Of a DNA stretch of 64,000 nucleotides, positions 8,538 through 16,890 are shown piece after piece. The notes under the pieces are model-generated. The model had not been told where the DNA came from. It did not search any database and was given only the letters and a program-made list of their open reading frames with translations. The stretch is from an uncultured Opitutaceae bacterium (lineage in GTDB: Bacteria > Verrucomicrobiota > Verrucomicrobiia > Opitutales > Opitutaceae), in contig CALFXL010000003.1 in NCBI GenBank assembly GCA_937958045.1, forward strand, positions 1 through 64,000, given 5' to 3'. The position numbers and the translations under genes are program-made. Position 1 is the first letter of the stretch, and each line of letters opens with the position of its first letter.

Positions 8538-9110
8538 ATGCAAAGTTCGTCGTCCGCTCCGAGATCGCAGCGTTCACTGTCCCAACTGATTTTCCTCAGC
8601 CGCTGGCTGCAGGCGCCGCTCTACCTTGGGCTTATCATCGCGCAAACGGTGTATGTCTATCGCTTCTGCGTGGAGCTCTGGCACCTGATCGGTTTCGCGT
8701 TGCTGGGTCACGACGCGCCCGCCTCGGTGCTTTCATCGGTCAAAGACACCGAGACGATTGTGATGCTTTCGGTATTGGGCCTCATCGATGTCGTGATGAT
8801 CGCGAACCTGCTCATCATGGTGATCGTCGGCGGCTATGAGACCTTTGTTTCGCGTCTCAATCTTGATGGTCATCCCGATCAGCCGGAGTGGTTGTCGCAC
8901 GTGAATGCCGGCATCTTGAAGGTGAAGCTCGCGATGGCGCTCATCGGCATCTCGTCGATTCACCTCCTGAAGACGTTCATCAACGCTAATGATATCGGTG
9001 AGAAGGTGCTTCTCTGGCACGTATTGATCCATCTTACCTTTGTCGTGTCCGCTCTCGTGCTTGCGTGGATTGAACGCATCACCGGCAGTTCGGTGAACGC
9101 GCAGCACTGA
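8538..9110 (+). CDS. UPF0114 (YqhA-like) integral membrane protein
   Basis: The protein has 190 residues and four predicted membrane segments (roughly residues 20-45, 75-100, 128-150 and 160-182). The segment VMLSVLGLIDVVMIANLLIM followed by GGYETFVSRL, then LKVKLAMALIGISSIHLLKTF, is typical of the UPF0114/YqhA family. Its role is unknown; it is an inner-membrane protein. The ATG at 8538 starts the protein with a short polar lead. The next gene starts 14 bp after its stop, so the two may be cotranscribed. Confidence 0.85.
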   Translation: MQSSSSAPRSQRSLSQLIFLSRWLQAPLYLGLIIAQTVYVYRFCVELWHLIGFALLGHDAPASVLSSVKDTETIVMLSVLGLIDVVMIANLLIMVIVGGYETFVSRLNLDGHPDQPEWLSHVNAGILKVKLAMALIGISSIHLLKTFINANDIGEKVLLWHVLIHLTFVVSALVLAWIERITGSSVNAQH

Positions 9111-9124
9111 GCCGGACCGCTCAA

Positions 9125-9886
9125 ATGGCTCATTCCTCCGCACCATCGCGCATCGCCCTCGTCACTGGCGCCTCGAAAGGTCTCGGGCGCGCCATCGCCA
9201 AAAAACTCGCGGCCGAAGGCCATCGCGTGATCGCGAATTATTTCAGCTCGGCGAGTGAAGCGGAGGCATTGGTTGCGGAGATTTCTGCCGCCGGCGGACA
9301 AGCGCTCGCCGTTCGCGCGGATGTGCGCGATCCCTCGCAAATCGCCACACTGCTTCACGCCGCGCAGGAACATTTTGGTGGTACGGTCGAAGTCGTCGTC
9401 AACAACGCCACGGGCCCGCAACCGATGAAAGCGATCGAGGACTACGCGTGGACCGAGTTTCAGGACCAGCTCGATTTCTTTGTGAAAGCGCCGGTCTTGA
9501 TCGCGCAGGCGATGTTGCCGGCGATGAAAGCGGCGCGTTGGGGCCGCATCATCAACATCGGCAGCGAGGTGGTGGATCTGGGTAACGCCAACTTCAGCGC
9601 GTACGTCGCCGCCAAAGGGGCCATGCTCGGACTCACGCGCGCATGGGCGACCGAGTTTGGCCCGTGGGGCATCACGGTAAATCTTGTATCGCCCGGGTGG
9701 ATACCGGTGGAGCGCCACGCGGACATTCCGCGCGCATCGATCGACGGATACGCGGCGCAGCTGCCGTTGAAACGAATCGGCACGCCTGAAGAAGTGGCCG
9801 ATGCCGTCGCGTTTTTGGCGGGCGAGGGCGCTGCATTTGTCACCGGTCAGACGCTCGCGGTGAATGGAGGCAACACCTTCTCCTGA
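9125..9886 (+). CDS. SDR-family NAD(P)-dependent oxidoreductase
   Basis: This is a classical short-chain dehydrogenase/reductase of 253 residues, related to FabG-type 3-oxoacyl reductases. Visible motifs are the nucleotide-binding TGASKGLG (14-21), NNAT (usually NNAG), the catalytic Ser in NIGSEVV and Tyr160/Lys164 in YVAAK. It ends with VTGQTLAVNGGNTFS, as typical family members do. The substrate cannot be read from sequence, and no fatty-acid genes are nearby, so a dedicated FabG role is not assumed. It starts 14 bp after the UPF0114 gene. Confidence 0.9.
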   Translation: MAHSSAPSRIALVTGASKGLGRAIAKKLAAEGHRVIANYFSSASEAEALVAEISAAGGQALAVRADVRDPSQIATLLHAAQEHFGGTVEVVVNNATGPQPMKAIEDYAWTEFQDQLDFFVKAPVLIAQAMLPAMKAARWGRIINIGSEVVDLGNANFSAYVAAKGAMLGLTRAWATEFGPWGITVNLVSPGWIPVERHADIPRASIDGYAAQLPLKRIGTPEEVADAVAFLAGEGAAFVTGQTLAVNGGNTFS

Positions 9887-9903
9887 CGGCGGTCCATCGC
9901 CGC

Positions 9904-10230
9904 ATGAACTGTTATTCGCTTCTCCTCGGTGCAAGAAATACGCCGACGGCCGGAAAACGATTTTTGAAGAAGGATGATGCGCGGGTGCGCGCGATCACGG
10001 CGCGGCATTTTCCGGAGGGCTTCACGATATTGAGCGCGAAGGGTGGTTGGCAGGACCAAGAGCGCGGTGCGTTTATCGAAGAGGATTCGCGCCAGATCCT
10101 CATCACTACGCGCAATCGCGCGAAGCTTCGCGCGTGGTGTCAGGAACTCGGCGCAGCGCTTCAACAAAAGGAACTGTTGGTTGTGGAGATCGGGCCGGCG
10201 TCCACGTTTCGCATCAAAGCGCGTCACTGA
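9904..10230 (+). CDS. Small conserved hypothetical protein, possibly DUF3574-like
   Basis: This 108-residue soluble protein has no signal peptide. The central stretch FPEGFTILSAKGGWQDQERG followed by IEEDSRQILIT recalls DUF3574 proteins, which have a similar W-containing core after a PDGLTV-type strand, but those are usually secreted; the match is from memory and weak. It begins 18 bp after the SDR stop, which suggests cotranscription, and overlaps the convergent downstream gene by 7 bp. Function is unknown. Confidence 0.6.
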   Translation: MNCYSLLLGARNTPTAGKRFLKKDDARVRAITARHFPEGFTILSAKGGWQDQERGAFIEEDSRQILITTRNRAKLRAWCQELGAALQQKELLVVEIGPASTFRIKARH

Positions 10231-10826
10231 CCGCTCACGCGTGGAGCGCGTTTGCCGCGCGTGATCGCGCCGAGCACACGTTGGTACGGAAGTTCCGTGC
10301 CCGCTTGCGCGGCGCGCAGCAGCAACGCTCCACGACTCATGTCGCCGCGTCCGACGAAGTCCGCGGGAAACCAGAGCCGATCGCCAAAAGTCGCCAGCAA
10401 CACGTCGCGATATTTTGCCGTCGCGATGCTGCCGAGCAGCACGGCGCGACCATCGGGTTCGAGATGCCTCAAGAGTTTCTTTGCATCGCGCGTGAGCGGC
10501 TCGTGATAACGCGGATCGTCTTCGTGAATATCCACCGCACCGAAAGCCAGCAGCTCGGTGGGCGTGACGAGGGTGCTGGGGTCCAACAAGCCGGCAGAAG
10601 GCGTGATCACACGTACGACGGTGTCGTTGTCATCCGCCGCGAAACGCCGCGCGTAGGTGATCTTGCCGCGAAAATACAGGCCGCTCGCGAAAGCGAAGAC
10701 ATCGGCCAGCGGCAGGCCCGCGTGATGAAACCGCCGCGCCAGTGGAAACTGCGCCGCGGGATTCAGCAGCAGGCTCGCGCGCTGACCAGTGACCTTTGCC
10801 GGCGAAAGCAGGAACAGTTTTTTCAC
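10224..10826 (-). CDS. Conserved protein of unknown function with LLSPAK start
   Basis: This encodes 200 residues from a GTG start at 10826 (MKKLFLLSPAKVTGQRA). Conserved-looking patches are the N-terminal LSPAK, FASGLYFRGKITYARRF near residue 50, VRVITPSAGLLDP, and a C-terminal LLGSIATAKYRDVLL and FVGRGDMSRGALLLRAA. The LSPAK opening recalls the YaaA/DUF328 peroxide-stress family, but the rest does not clearly match, so I assign no function. There is no signal peptide or membrane segment. It is convergent with, and overlaps by 7 bp, the upstream small gene. Confidence 0.7.
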   Translation of the reverse strand: MKKLFLLSPAKVTGQRASLLLNPAAQFPLARRFHHAGLPLADVFAFASGLYFRGKITYARRFAADDNDTVVRVITPSAGLLDPSTLVTPTELLAFGAVDIHEDDPRYHEPLTRDAKKLLRHLEPDGRAVLLGSIATAKYRDVLLATFGDRLWFPADFVGRGDMSRGALLLRAAQAGTELPYQRVLGAITRGKRAPRVSGQ

Positions 10827-11024
10827 GGGAGAGCGGACCTTCGGCGATGACGTCGGTTCTGCATGAGTGTACGCAATTCTTCGCGATATTTGGCGGGCGT
10901 CGTCGTGACGCCTTGCGGGCGATGTGTGGCGTGGAGCTTTACCGTCGCGCTTTGCTCAACAACGTGCGCAAGCGTGTGTCTGCGCCGGGTTGCCTCGCTG
11001 CGATTTCTACGGCTGTCTGTTGGC

Positions 11025-13163
11025 ATGCTGTTATCGCCCCTTTGCCGCATCCGTACCTTGGTTTTGGTCCTCGCTGTCAGTTGCGGGCTTTCGCTTTTCG
11101 CTTCGGAGAAAAAGCCCGGCCCCTTCACCACGATGTTCTGGACGTGGCAGGACGACGCGATCGAGAACCCCGATGTGTTGCTCAAGCAACTCGCCGAGCT
11201 GAAGGCGGCGGGATTCGACGGACTGTTCGTGATGCCGCGTGCGACGCGTTATCAGATTTTCGACGACGAGATGATCGCGGCGGTGAAACTCGCGAGCGAG
11301 GCCTGTCGCCGCGAAGGCATCGAGTTTATCTGGGGGCCCGATCCGCGTTTTGGCGCGCATCACATCATCGCGAAGACCGGGTACGGCGCGGAAATTTTGC
11401 TCACCGGTCTCGATTTCCTCGGAAAAGTTCCGCCGGCCGGAAACAAACTCCCGCCCGACCGCGCGCTGCTCAACGAGTGCAAGGTCGAGAACGGCCGCTT
11501 CTCGCTTCGCTATAACTACCCGCAGAAACGCGATGTTCACATGCTGACCGAAGTCGGCCTTTGGCTGAACCCCATCGGCGTGGACAAGGTTTTCGCCTAC
11601 CAGCGCAAAGATGGAAAAGTCGTCGCCTCGTCCGTCCGCGACATCAGCGGGCAGCATCATTTCTTCATCAACCGCAGTCTCTACTACGTTGAGGTGTTCG
11701 GAAAGCCCGACCTGCCTCCCGGCGAATGGTGGGTGATCGCGTTTCCACGTTTCGCTTCGAATCTGTACGCCTTCGATGCGCCCGAACACGAAGCGGAGAT
11801 GATGAAACTGCTCGATCGTTACCAAGCCGAGGGTATCCGCTTCGACGGCTTCTGGTGGGACGAACCAGGTTATTATCTCCAATTCGGCCACTACGCGATC
11901 AGCGAGCGGATCTACCGCGATTTTCAGGCGAAGTATGGCTACGACCTCAAGGAACGACTCTACGCGCTGCTGCTCACGCTCGATGACGAAAGTCAGATGC
12001 GCGTGCGCGACGACTATTTCCAGCTCGTGATGGATTATGTCTTCGGCGCCGAGGAGCGCATGTGGCGCGAAGGAGAAAAACGTTTCGGGCCGCTGCGCAT
12101 GGGCATTCACCAGAACTGGCACACGATTCCCGACAACATGTACCACGGCTCGGCCGACTACTGGCGCGGTCTTGCGGCCGTCGATGCCGGCTACACCGAT
12201 GCGGGCAGCTTCGAGCGGTATTTCAAGTCCAGCTTGGCCGGCAAATACGAGCAGACTTCGTTCATGATTTTGGCGACGAGTCTCGCGAGGTATTCGAAAA
12301 CCGGGCAGGCCTACTTCAATCAATGGGGCGTGAACTACGACGAGGCGGTGCCGGTTTACTGGAACGACCTGATGGCGCTCTTTTCGAATCAGTGGATCCA
12401 GCATTCTTACGGCACGACCAAAGGCATTGGCGCCGGACGCGATTTCGGCCCCGGTTTCCCGAATCATCCGACGTGGTCCCTTTTGCCGAAACTCATCGAA
12501 AAGACCCGCCGCGTTCACGCCATCACAGGCTACCAACTTCCGGTCGCTGACGTCGCGGTGATCTGCCCGCTGGCTACGATGATGGTCGGGCGCGAACCGG
12601 AAAACGACGACATCATGAGCAAGGTCAACCGCCTCGTCGGCGCGATGCCCGCCGCCGGCGTGCAGGTCGATTTTATCTCGGACAACTGGCTCGGCGACGC
12701 CGTCCTCGAGAATGGCCTGCTCAAGCTCGGCAGGCACAGTTACAAGGCCGTCGTGTTGCCGTGTGCCCGCGTGCTTACGGCGAAGGAATTTTCCGTTATT
12801 CAAAAACTCGTCGCCGCGAAATTCCCCGTTCACGTCGTCGATCAGGCGCCGGAGCTGACACTCGACGGCGAGCGTGTTTCGCTGTCGCTGCCGGTTGCGT
12901 TCAAAATCGAAGCCGATGCCACGGACCTTGTTTCCGCGATCGCGCGACTGAATCTGCCCTCGCCAGTCACCGCGCTTCCGGGGGCGTACGTCACCGCTAT
13001 TCCAGCCGGCAACGACGATCTTCTCGTTTCTGTCATGCCGGTGACGCCGGGCGCCATGGTTTCCGGCGAGATTCTCTGCCGCGGGCAAACGGTTTTGGTG
13101 GAGCCGACGGATTCGCTCTCGATCTATCGCGTCGGAGCCGCCGGCGCGAAACGCGAGCTCTGA
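11025..13163 (+). CDS. Secreted putative glycoside hydrolase (GH106-like TIM barrel)
   Basis: The protein has 712 residues with a signal peptide (MLLSPLCRIRTLVLVLAVSC, cleaved near SLFA). An early segment, TTMFWTWQDDAIENPDVLLK followed by LKAAGFDGLFVMPR, is the opening strand/helix of the barrel found in GH106-type enzymes. GFWWDEPGYYLQFG (about residue 275) is a candidate acidic active-site loop, and FNQWGVNYDEA lies further on. The C-terminal third (about 500-700) looks like a Rossmann-type accessory domain (ADVAVICPL, SYKAVVLPCARVL). The start at 11025 was chosen for the signal peptide; the frame is open to 10863. The substrate is unknown, and no sugar genes flank it directly. Confidence 0.7.
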   Translation: MLLSPLCRIRTLVLVLAVSCGLSLFASEKKPGPFTTMFWTWQDDAIENPDVLLKQLAELKAAGFDGLFVMPRATRYQIFDDEMIAAVKLASEACRREGIEFIWGPDPRFGAHHIIAKTGYGAEILLTGLDFLGKVPPAGNKLPPDRALLNECKVENGRFSLRYNYPQKRDVHMLTEVGLWLNPIGVDKVFAYQRKDGKVVASSVRDISGQHHFFINRSLYYVEVFGKPDLPPGEWWVIAFPRFASNLYAFDAPEHEAEMMKLLDRYQAEGIRFDGFWWDEPGYYLQFGHYAISERIYRDFQAKYGYDLKERLYALLLTLDDESQMRVRDDYFQLVMDYVFGAEERMWREGEKRFGPLRMGIHQNWHTIPDNMYHGSADYWRGLAAVDAGYTDAGSFERYFKSSLAGKYEQTSFMILATSLARYSKTGQAYFNQWGVNYDEAVPVYWNDLMALFSNQWIQHSYGTTKGIGAGRDFGPGFPNHPTWSLLPKLIEKTRRVHAITGYQLPVADVAVICPLATMMVGREPENDDIMSKVNRLVGAMPAAGVQVDFISDNWLGDAVLENGLLKLGRHSYKAVVLPCARVLTAKEFSVIQKLVAAKFPVHVVDQAPELTLDGERVSLSLPVAFKIEADATDLVSAIARLNLPSPVTALPGAYVTAIPAGNDDLLVSVMPVTPGAMVSGEILCRGQTVLVEPTDSLSIYRVGAAGAKREL

Positions 13164-13170
13164 TCCTCCA

Positions 13171-13214
13171 TGACAATTGTCTGACATCTGGCTGACGCCA
13201 CCCTGACAACTCGC
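13171..13214. promoter_or_regulatory. Four TGAC direct repeats with exact 11-bp spacing (PHO-box-like)
   Basis: TGAC begins at 13171, 13182, 13193 and 13204, giving units TGACAATTGTC, TGACATCTGGC, TGACGCCACCC and TGACAACTCGC. An 11-bp period of TGTCA (here on the minus strand) is the layout of PhoB-type boxes bound by OmpR/PhoB-family regulators. The array ends 46 bp before the VWA gene, and a PhoR/PhoB-like pair is encoded 2-4 kb downstream. Orientation relative to the gene is opposite to the E. coli rule. Confidence 0.55.
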
Positions 13215-13260
13215 GGCCGATTTTCGTGTGAAATGAGCGCGTCCCTAACGGACGTCTCTC

Positions 13261-14613
13261 ATGAAAACGAAAAAATACTTCTCCCGCCTCGCGATGGCGC
13301 TCGGATGTGCCGCGCTGTTTGTGTCCGCTTTCGCCAAGACTCCGGCCGAGCCGGTGAATCTGCGTTTGGAATTCGATCGTCCTGTTTTGCCGGCAGACTC
13401 GATGGAAACCGTGATCGTGAAAGTCGCGCTCGATGGTGCGCGTTTGCCGGCCAATAAAAAACGTCCGCCTGTGAACCTCGCGCTCGTGATCGATCGTTCG
13501 AGTTCGATGCACGGCGATAAAATCGTGAAGGCACGTGAAGCCGCGCTCGAGATGTTGAGCCGCCTCGCGCCGGACGACCGGCTCGCAGTCATCGCTTACG
13601 ATACTGCGGTGGAAACATTGGTGCCGGCGCAGCTCGTCGGCGATGGTCGCGAAATCGCTGAGGTGATTCGCTCGATCCGTCCGCGCGGTATGACGGCGTT
13701 GTTTGGCGGTGTTTCCCAAGGCGCGTCCGAAGTGCGCAAGGCGCTCGAAGACGTACGCTTCAGCCATCGCGTGATTCTTCTTTCCGACGGCCAGGCCAAT
13801 GTCGGTCCGAATTCGCCCGACGAACTCGGCAACCTCGGCAGTGCGTTGATGAAGGAAGGGATTTCCGTCACGACCATCGGCCTCGGTCTCGGATACAACG
13901 AAGATCTCATGACGCGTCTCGCGCAACGCAGCGACGGCAACACGTACTTCGTGGAATCAAGCGATGAGCTGCCGCAGATTTTCGCCGCCGAGTTGGGCGA
14001 TGTGCTCAATGTTGTCGCGCGCCGTGTGGTCGTGGACGTGGAGTTTCCCGAAGGGGTGCGTCCACTTCGTTTCGTCGGCCGTGAAGGTCGGATCGATGGA
14101 CGCCGCGCGCATGTGCGACTAAACCAAGTTTACGGCGGGCAGGAGAAATTTGCGCTGATCGAAGTCGAAGTTTCTTCGCGTCGCAAAAACGCCCGTCTGC
14201 CCCTCGCGACGGCGCGCGTGAATTATGAAGATGCGTTAAACATGCGCCCGGTGACGCGTGAAGCGCGCGGCGAAGTGCGTTTCACCGACGATCACGACGC
14301 GGTCGTCAAATCTGCGAATCAACGTGTGCAAGCCGACTACGCGCTCAACCGCGCCGCCGAGAGCCGCGACGTCGCCATCGCGTTGATGGATGAACGCAAG
14401 CCGACCGCGGCTGCGTCCGAACTCCGTGCGCGCGCCGCCGAGATGCGGAGCGTTGCGGATACGTACCGCAATAAGCAGCTGTTGGAACTCGCCGCGAAAC
14501 AGGAAGCCGAAGCGGCCCGGCTCGAACGCGAAGGTATGAGCAATGAATCGCGCAAGCTTTACCGTGCTCAAAACGCCCAGACGGCAAACCAGCAATCGAC
14601 CTCGAGCCGCTGA
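13261..14613 (+). CDS. Secreted von Willebrand factor A domain protein
   Basis: The protein has 450 residues with a signal peptide (about 1-25, ending SAFA). After a short beta region there is a VWA domain (about 70-250) with a complete MIDAS: DRSSS at 78-82, the Thr of GMTALFGG, and the Asp of LLSDGQAN, so it should bind a divalent metal and a ligand. Residues 250-340 form a beta-rich domain and 345-450 a charged helical tail. The family includes YfbK/Ca-activated-channel-like proteins of unknown substrate. It lies directly behind a TGAC repeat array and ahead of a two-component system in the same direction. Confidence 0.85.
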   Translation: MKTKKYFSRLAMALGCAALFVSAFAKTPAEPVNLRLEFDRPVLPADSMETVIVKVALDGARLPANKKRPPVNLALVIDRSSSMHGDKIVKAREAALEMLSRLAPDDRLAVIAYDTAVETLVPAQLVGDGREIAEVIRSIRPRGMTALFGGVSQGASEVRKALEDVRFSHRVILLSDGQANVGPNSPDELGNLGSALMKEGISVTTIGLGLGYNEDLMTRLAQRSDGNTYFVESSDELPQIFAAELGDVLNVVARRVVVDVEFPEGVRPLRFVGREGRIDGRRAHVRLNQVYGGQEKFALIEVEVSSRRKNARLPLATARVNYEDALNMRPVTREARGEVRFTDDHDAVVKSANQRVQADYALNRAAESRDVAIALMDERKPTAAASELRARAAEMRSVADTYRNKQLLELAAKQEAEAARLEREGMSNESRKLYRAQNAQTANQQSTSSR

Positions 14614-14633
14614 TCGCGCGGTCGGGAAGTGTC

Positions 14634-15089
14634 ATGCATGCGATCGCGTTCTCACGTGTACTGCTGATTGGGCTGGCGATGGTTGGATCCGTCGCCGCCC
14701 ACACGGCGGCGCTGTCTCCCGCCCGCAGTCTGGATTGGGCGACGATTCAGGCGACAGGCGGAATGAAAAGTGGATCTGTTTTCCGGCGTGGTGACGCTAG
14801 GATTCTCCCCGTGGAGTACGATGTCCACGGCTTGCGTGCGATCACTCGCAAGCCGACGGTCATTCATTCGGCGCCGGATGTGTGCCGCTGGCATGGGAAA
14901 CGAGAAGGCTCGCGGATTCTGCTTCTCGCCACGGCTCGGCTGACGCGGGAAACGAATGAGTTTCCCGTGCGTTATGAACTTGAACTACCACCGCTCGAGC
15001 CGGGGATCTACGAAATCCTCTACGATGATAAATCGGCGGAGTATCCGCGAATCGGTAGCGTGGAGATTCGCGCGGACGAGGTCGATTGA
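14634..15089 (+). CDS. Secreted hypothetical protein
   Basis: This encodes 151 residues with a probable signal peptide (about 1-22, LLIGLAMVGSVAAHTA). The mature part is beta-rich, with LPPLEPGIYEILYDD near the C-terminus. I recognise no family. It lies 20 bp after the VWA gene and 58 bp before the sensor kinase, so it probably belongs to the same transcript and may act in the periplasm with the kinase's sensor domain; that is inference from position only. Confidence 0.65.
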   Translation: MHAIAFSRVLLIGLAMVGSVAAHTAALSPARSLDWATIQATGGMKSGSVFRRGDARILPVEYDVHGLRAITRKPTVIHSAPDVCRWHGKREGSRILLLATARLTRETNEFPVRYELELPPLEPGIYEILYDDKSAEYPRIGSVEIRADEVD

Positions 15090-15147
15090 CGCCTCTGCAA
15101 AAGCGGCTCGGCAGAGGGCGGAGAGTTATCTTACCTCAAACTGAAAC

Positions 15148-16890
15148 GTGACCACGACCCGACGCATATTTGTCTATTGGTTCCTGCTGCTCGTGGCGGC
15201 GTTGGGCGTGGGCGCTGGTGCGTGGTGGCTGTTGCAACGCGAAGAGTCGCGGCTGCTCGTCAGGACAGAGGCGGCGGAAGCGGCGCGACGGGCAGCGGCG
15301 GAAGCGCGAGCGACATTGGTCGGGGAAAATGTCGAACTGCTCGTCGGCGATGTGCGTAGTGGGTTGTTGGATACGCTGACGAATTTCGCCGAAGACGAAC
15401 TCGCTGAGTCGCTCGACGCATGGGAAAGCAGCAACCCGCTCGTGCGGACCGCGTTTCTCGCGTCGTCCACCGGGAGTTTGTTGCGACCCGAAGTAAACGG
15501 CGCCGATGACGAGCGACACGGCTTCGTGCGGCGTTTCTCGACATTGTTTCGCACGCAGTCTCCCTGGCGCCGGCCGGAGTCCGCCAAGAGTCGGGCGGAC
15601 GGTGACACGGAACGCGCGTCGCGCTCGAACGTGGCGGGCATTCAAAGTGCGCGGCGCGAAGTGCAGGTTTTGTCGCAGAATAAACTCTACGTTCCCGCGG
15701 AGCGCGCGCGGGGGTCAGGCGCACCGAAGGTCGCATATGCGGATGAAGAATCTCGCCCGCGGGCTCAAACGGGTCTGGCGCGTTCGGGTTGGTGGCCGGT
15801 GACGGTGGATGGGCGACTGCATTTGCTCGGCTGGGTCTGGCCAGACGGAACGGCGCGCGTGCGCGGCGTGGACGTGGAGCTGGCGGCGTTGCTGCCGCGA
15901 TTGGCGGGGGCGCTGCCGCAGGAAGCGGGAGCGGGCGAAGGGTATGTTTTGCGCGATGAAAAAGGCCGCACGATTCATCAAAGCGGAATCGTGCCTATCC
16001 AAAATTTGGATACAGCGGTGGCGCGTATTCCGATCGCGTCCGATCTATTGCCGGGCTGGGAAGTGCTCGCGTTTCTCGAGCCGCCCAAGACGAGCAGTTC
16101 GCCGTTGTCGTTTTTCTGGTTGGGAGCGCTGCTGGCGGCGGTGCTGGTCCTCGCGATTGTGACCAGTGGCTGGCTTTTGCTCCGGCAGGCGCGGCGCAGC
16201 GAAGCCGATGCGGTGCAAAAGACATCGTTTGTCGCGAACGTTTCCCATGAATTCAAAACGCCGCTGACGACGATCCGGCTCTACTCGGAATTGCTGGAGC
16301 AAGGACGCGTCGCGGATGCCAACAAGCAGAGCGAATATCTGCGGATCATCGGGCGCGAAACGCAGCGACTCGCGCGTTTGGTGAACAATGCACTGGATTT
16401 CTCGCGGCTGGAAGAAGGCCGGAAAAAGTATCAACGAGAAAACTGCGATCTGGTTGAGGAGCTTTCGCGTTTGCTGGATGCGCTGACACCCCGGTTGGCG
16501 GAGGCGGGCATGAGGTTAATCCGCAAGCTACCGGAGTCGCCGCTGATGCTGAAAACGGACCGCGACGCCTTGGAGCAGATCCTTCTCAATCTGATCGAGA
16601 ACGCCTGCAAATACGCCGCGTCGGGTGGTGAACTCGAGGTATCGGTTTCGGCGTATGAGGAGGGCGGCGCAGAGGTGCGTGTGGGCGATCGCGGTCCGGG
16701 CGTGCCCGCGGCGGAGCGGGAACGGATTTTTGAAAAATTCCATCGCGTCGATGAATCGCTGACCGCGGAGAAAAGCGGCACGGGGCTCGGTCTGAGTATC
16801 GCACGTCAACTGGCTCGCGGACTCGGTGGAGAACTGCGTTGCGAAGCACGTCCCGGAGGCGGCGCGGTGTTTGTGCTCACTTTGCCATGA
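15148..16890 (+). CDS. Membrane sensor histidine kinase (PhoR-like, class I HK)
   Basis: The 580-residue kinase starts at GTG 15148. It has a membrane segment at about 9-30, a periplasmic region of about 290 residues with no recognisable domain, a second membrane segment at about 323-345, then HisKA with His367 in NVSHEFKTPLTTIRL and a HATPase_c domain with NLIENACKY, GDRGPGVP and GTGLGLSIARQLARGLGG. The stop overlaps the start of the response-regulator gene as ATGA, so the pair is translationally coupled. The signal is unknown. Confidence 0.93.
   Translation: MTTTRRIFVYWFLLLVAALGVGAGAWWLLQREESRLLVRTEAAEAARRAAAEARATLVGENVELLVGDVRSGLLDTLTNFAEDELAESLDAWESSNPLVRTAFLASSTGSLLRPEVNGADDERHGFVRRFSTLFRTQSPWRRPESAKSRADGDTERASRSNVAGIQSARREVQVLSQNKLYVPAERARGSGAPKVAYADEESRPRAQTGLARSGWWPVTVDGRLHLLGWVWPDGTARVRGVDVELAALLPRLAGALPQEAGAGEGYVLRDEKGRTIHQSGIVPIQNLDTAVARIPIASDLLPGWEVLAFLEPPKTSSSPLSFFWLGALLAAVLVLAIVTSGWLLLRQARRSEADAVQKTSFVANVSHEFKTPLTTIRLYSELLEQGRVADANKQSEYLRIIGRETQRLARLVNNALDFSRLEEGRKKYQRENCDLVEELSRLLDALTPRLAEAGMRLIRKLPESPLMLKTDRDALEQILLNLIENACKYAASGGELEVSVSAYEEGGAEVRVGDRGPGVPAAERERIFEKFHRVDESLTAEKSGTGLGLSIARQLARGLGGELRCEARPGGGAVFVLTLP

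Noticed and set aside
10958..13498. Long minus-strand open frames opposite the glycosidase gene, and similar ones opposite htpG, fumarase and the GH106-CE15 gene
   Set aside because: These frames result from the codon bias of the real genes on the other strand; none shows family motifs.
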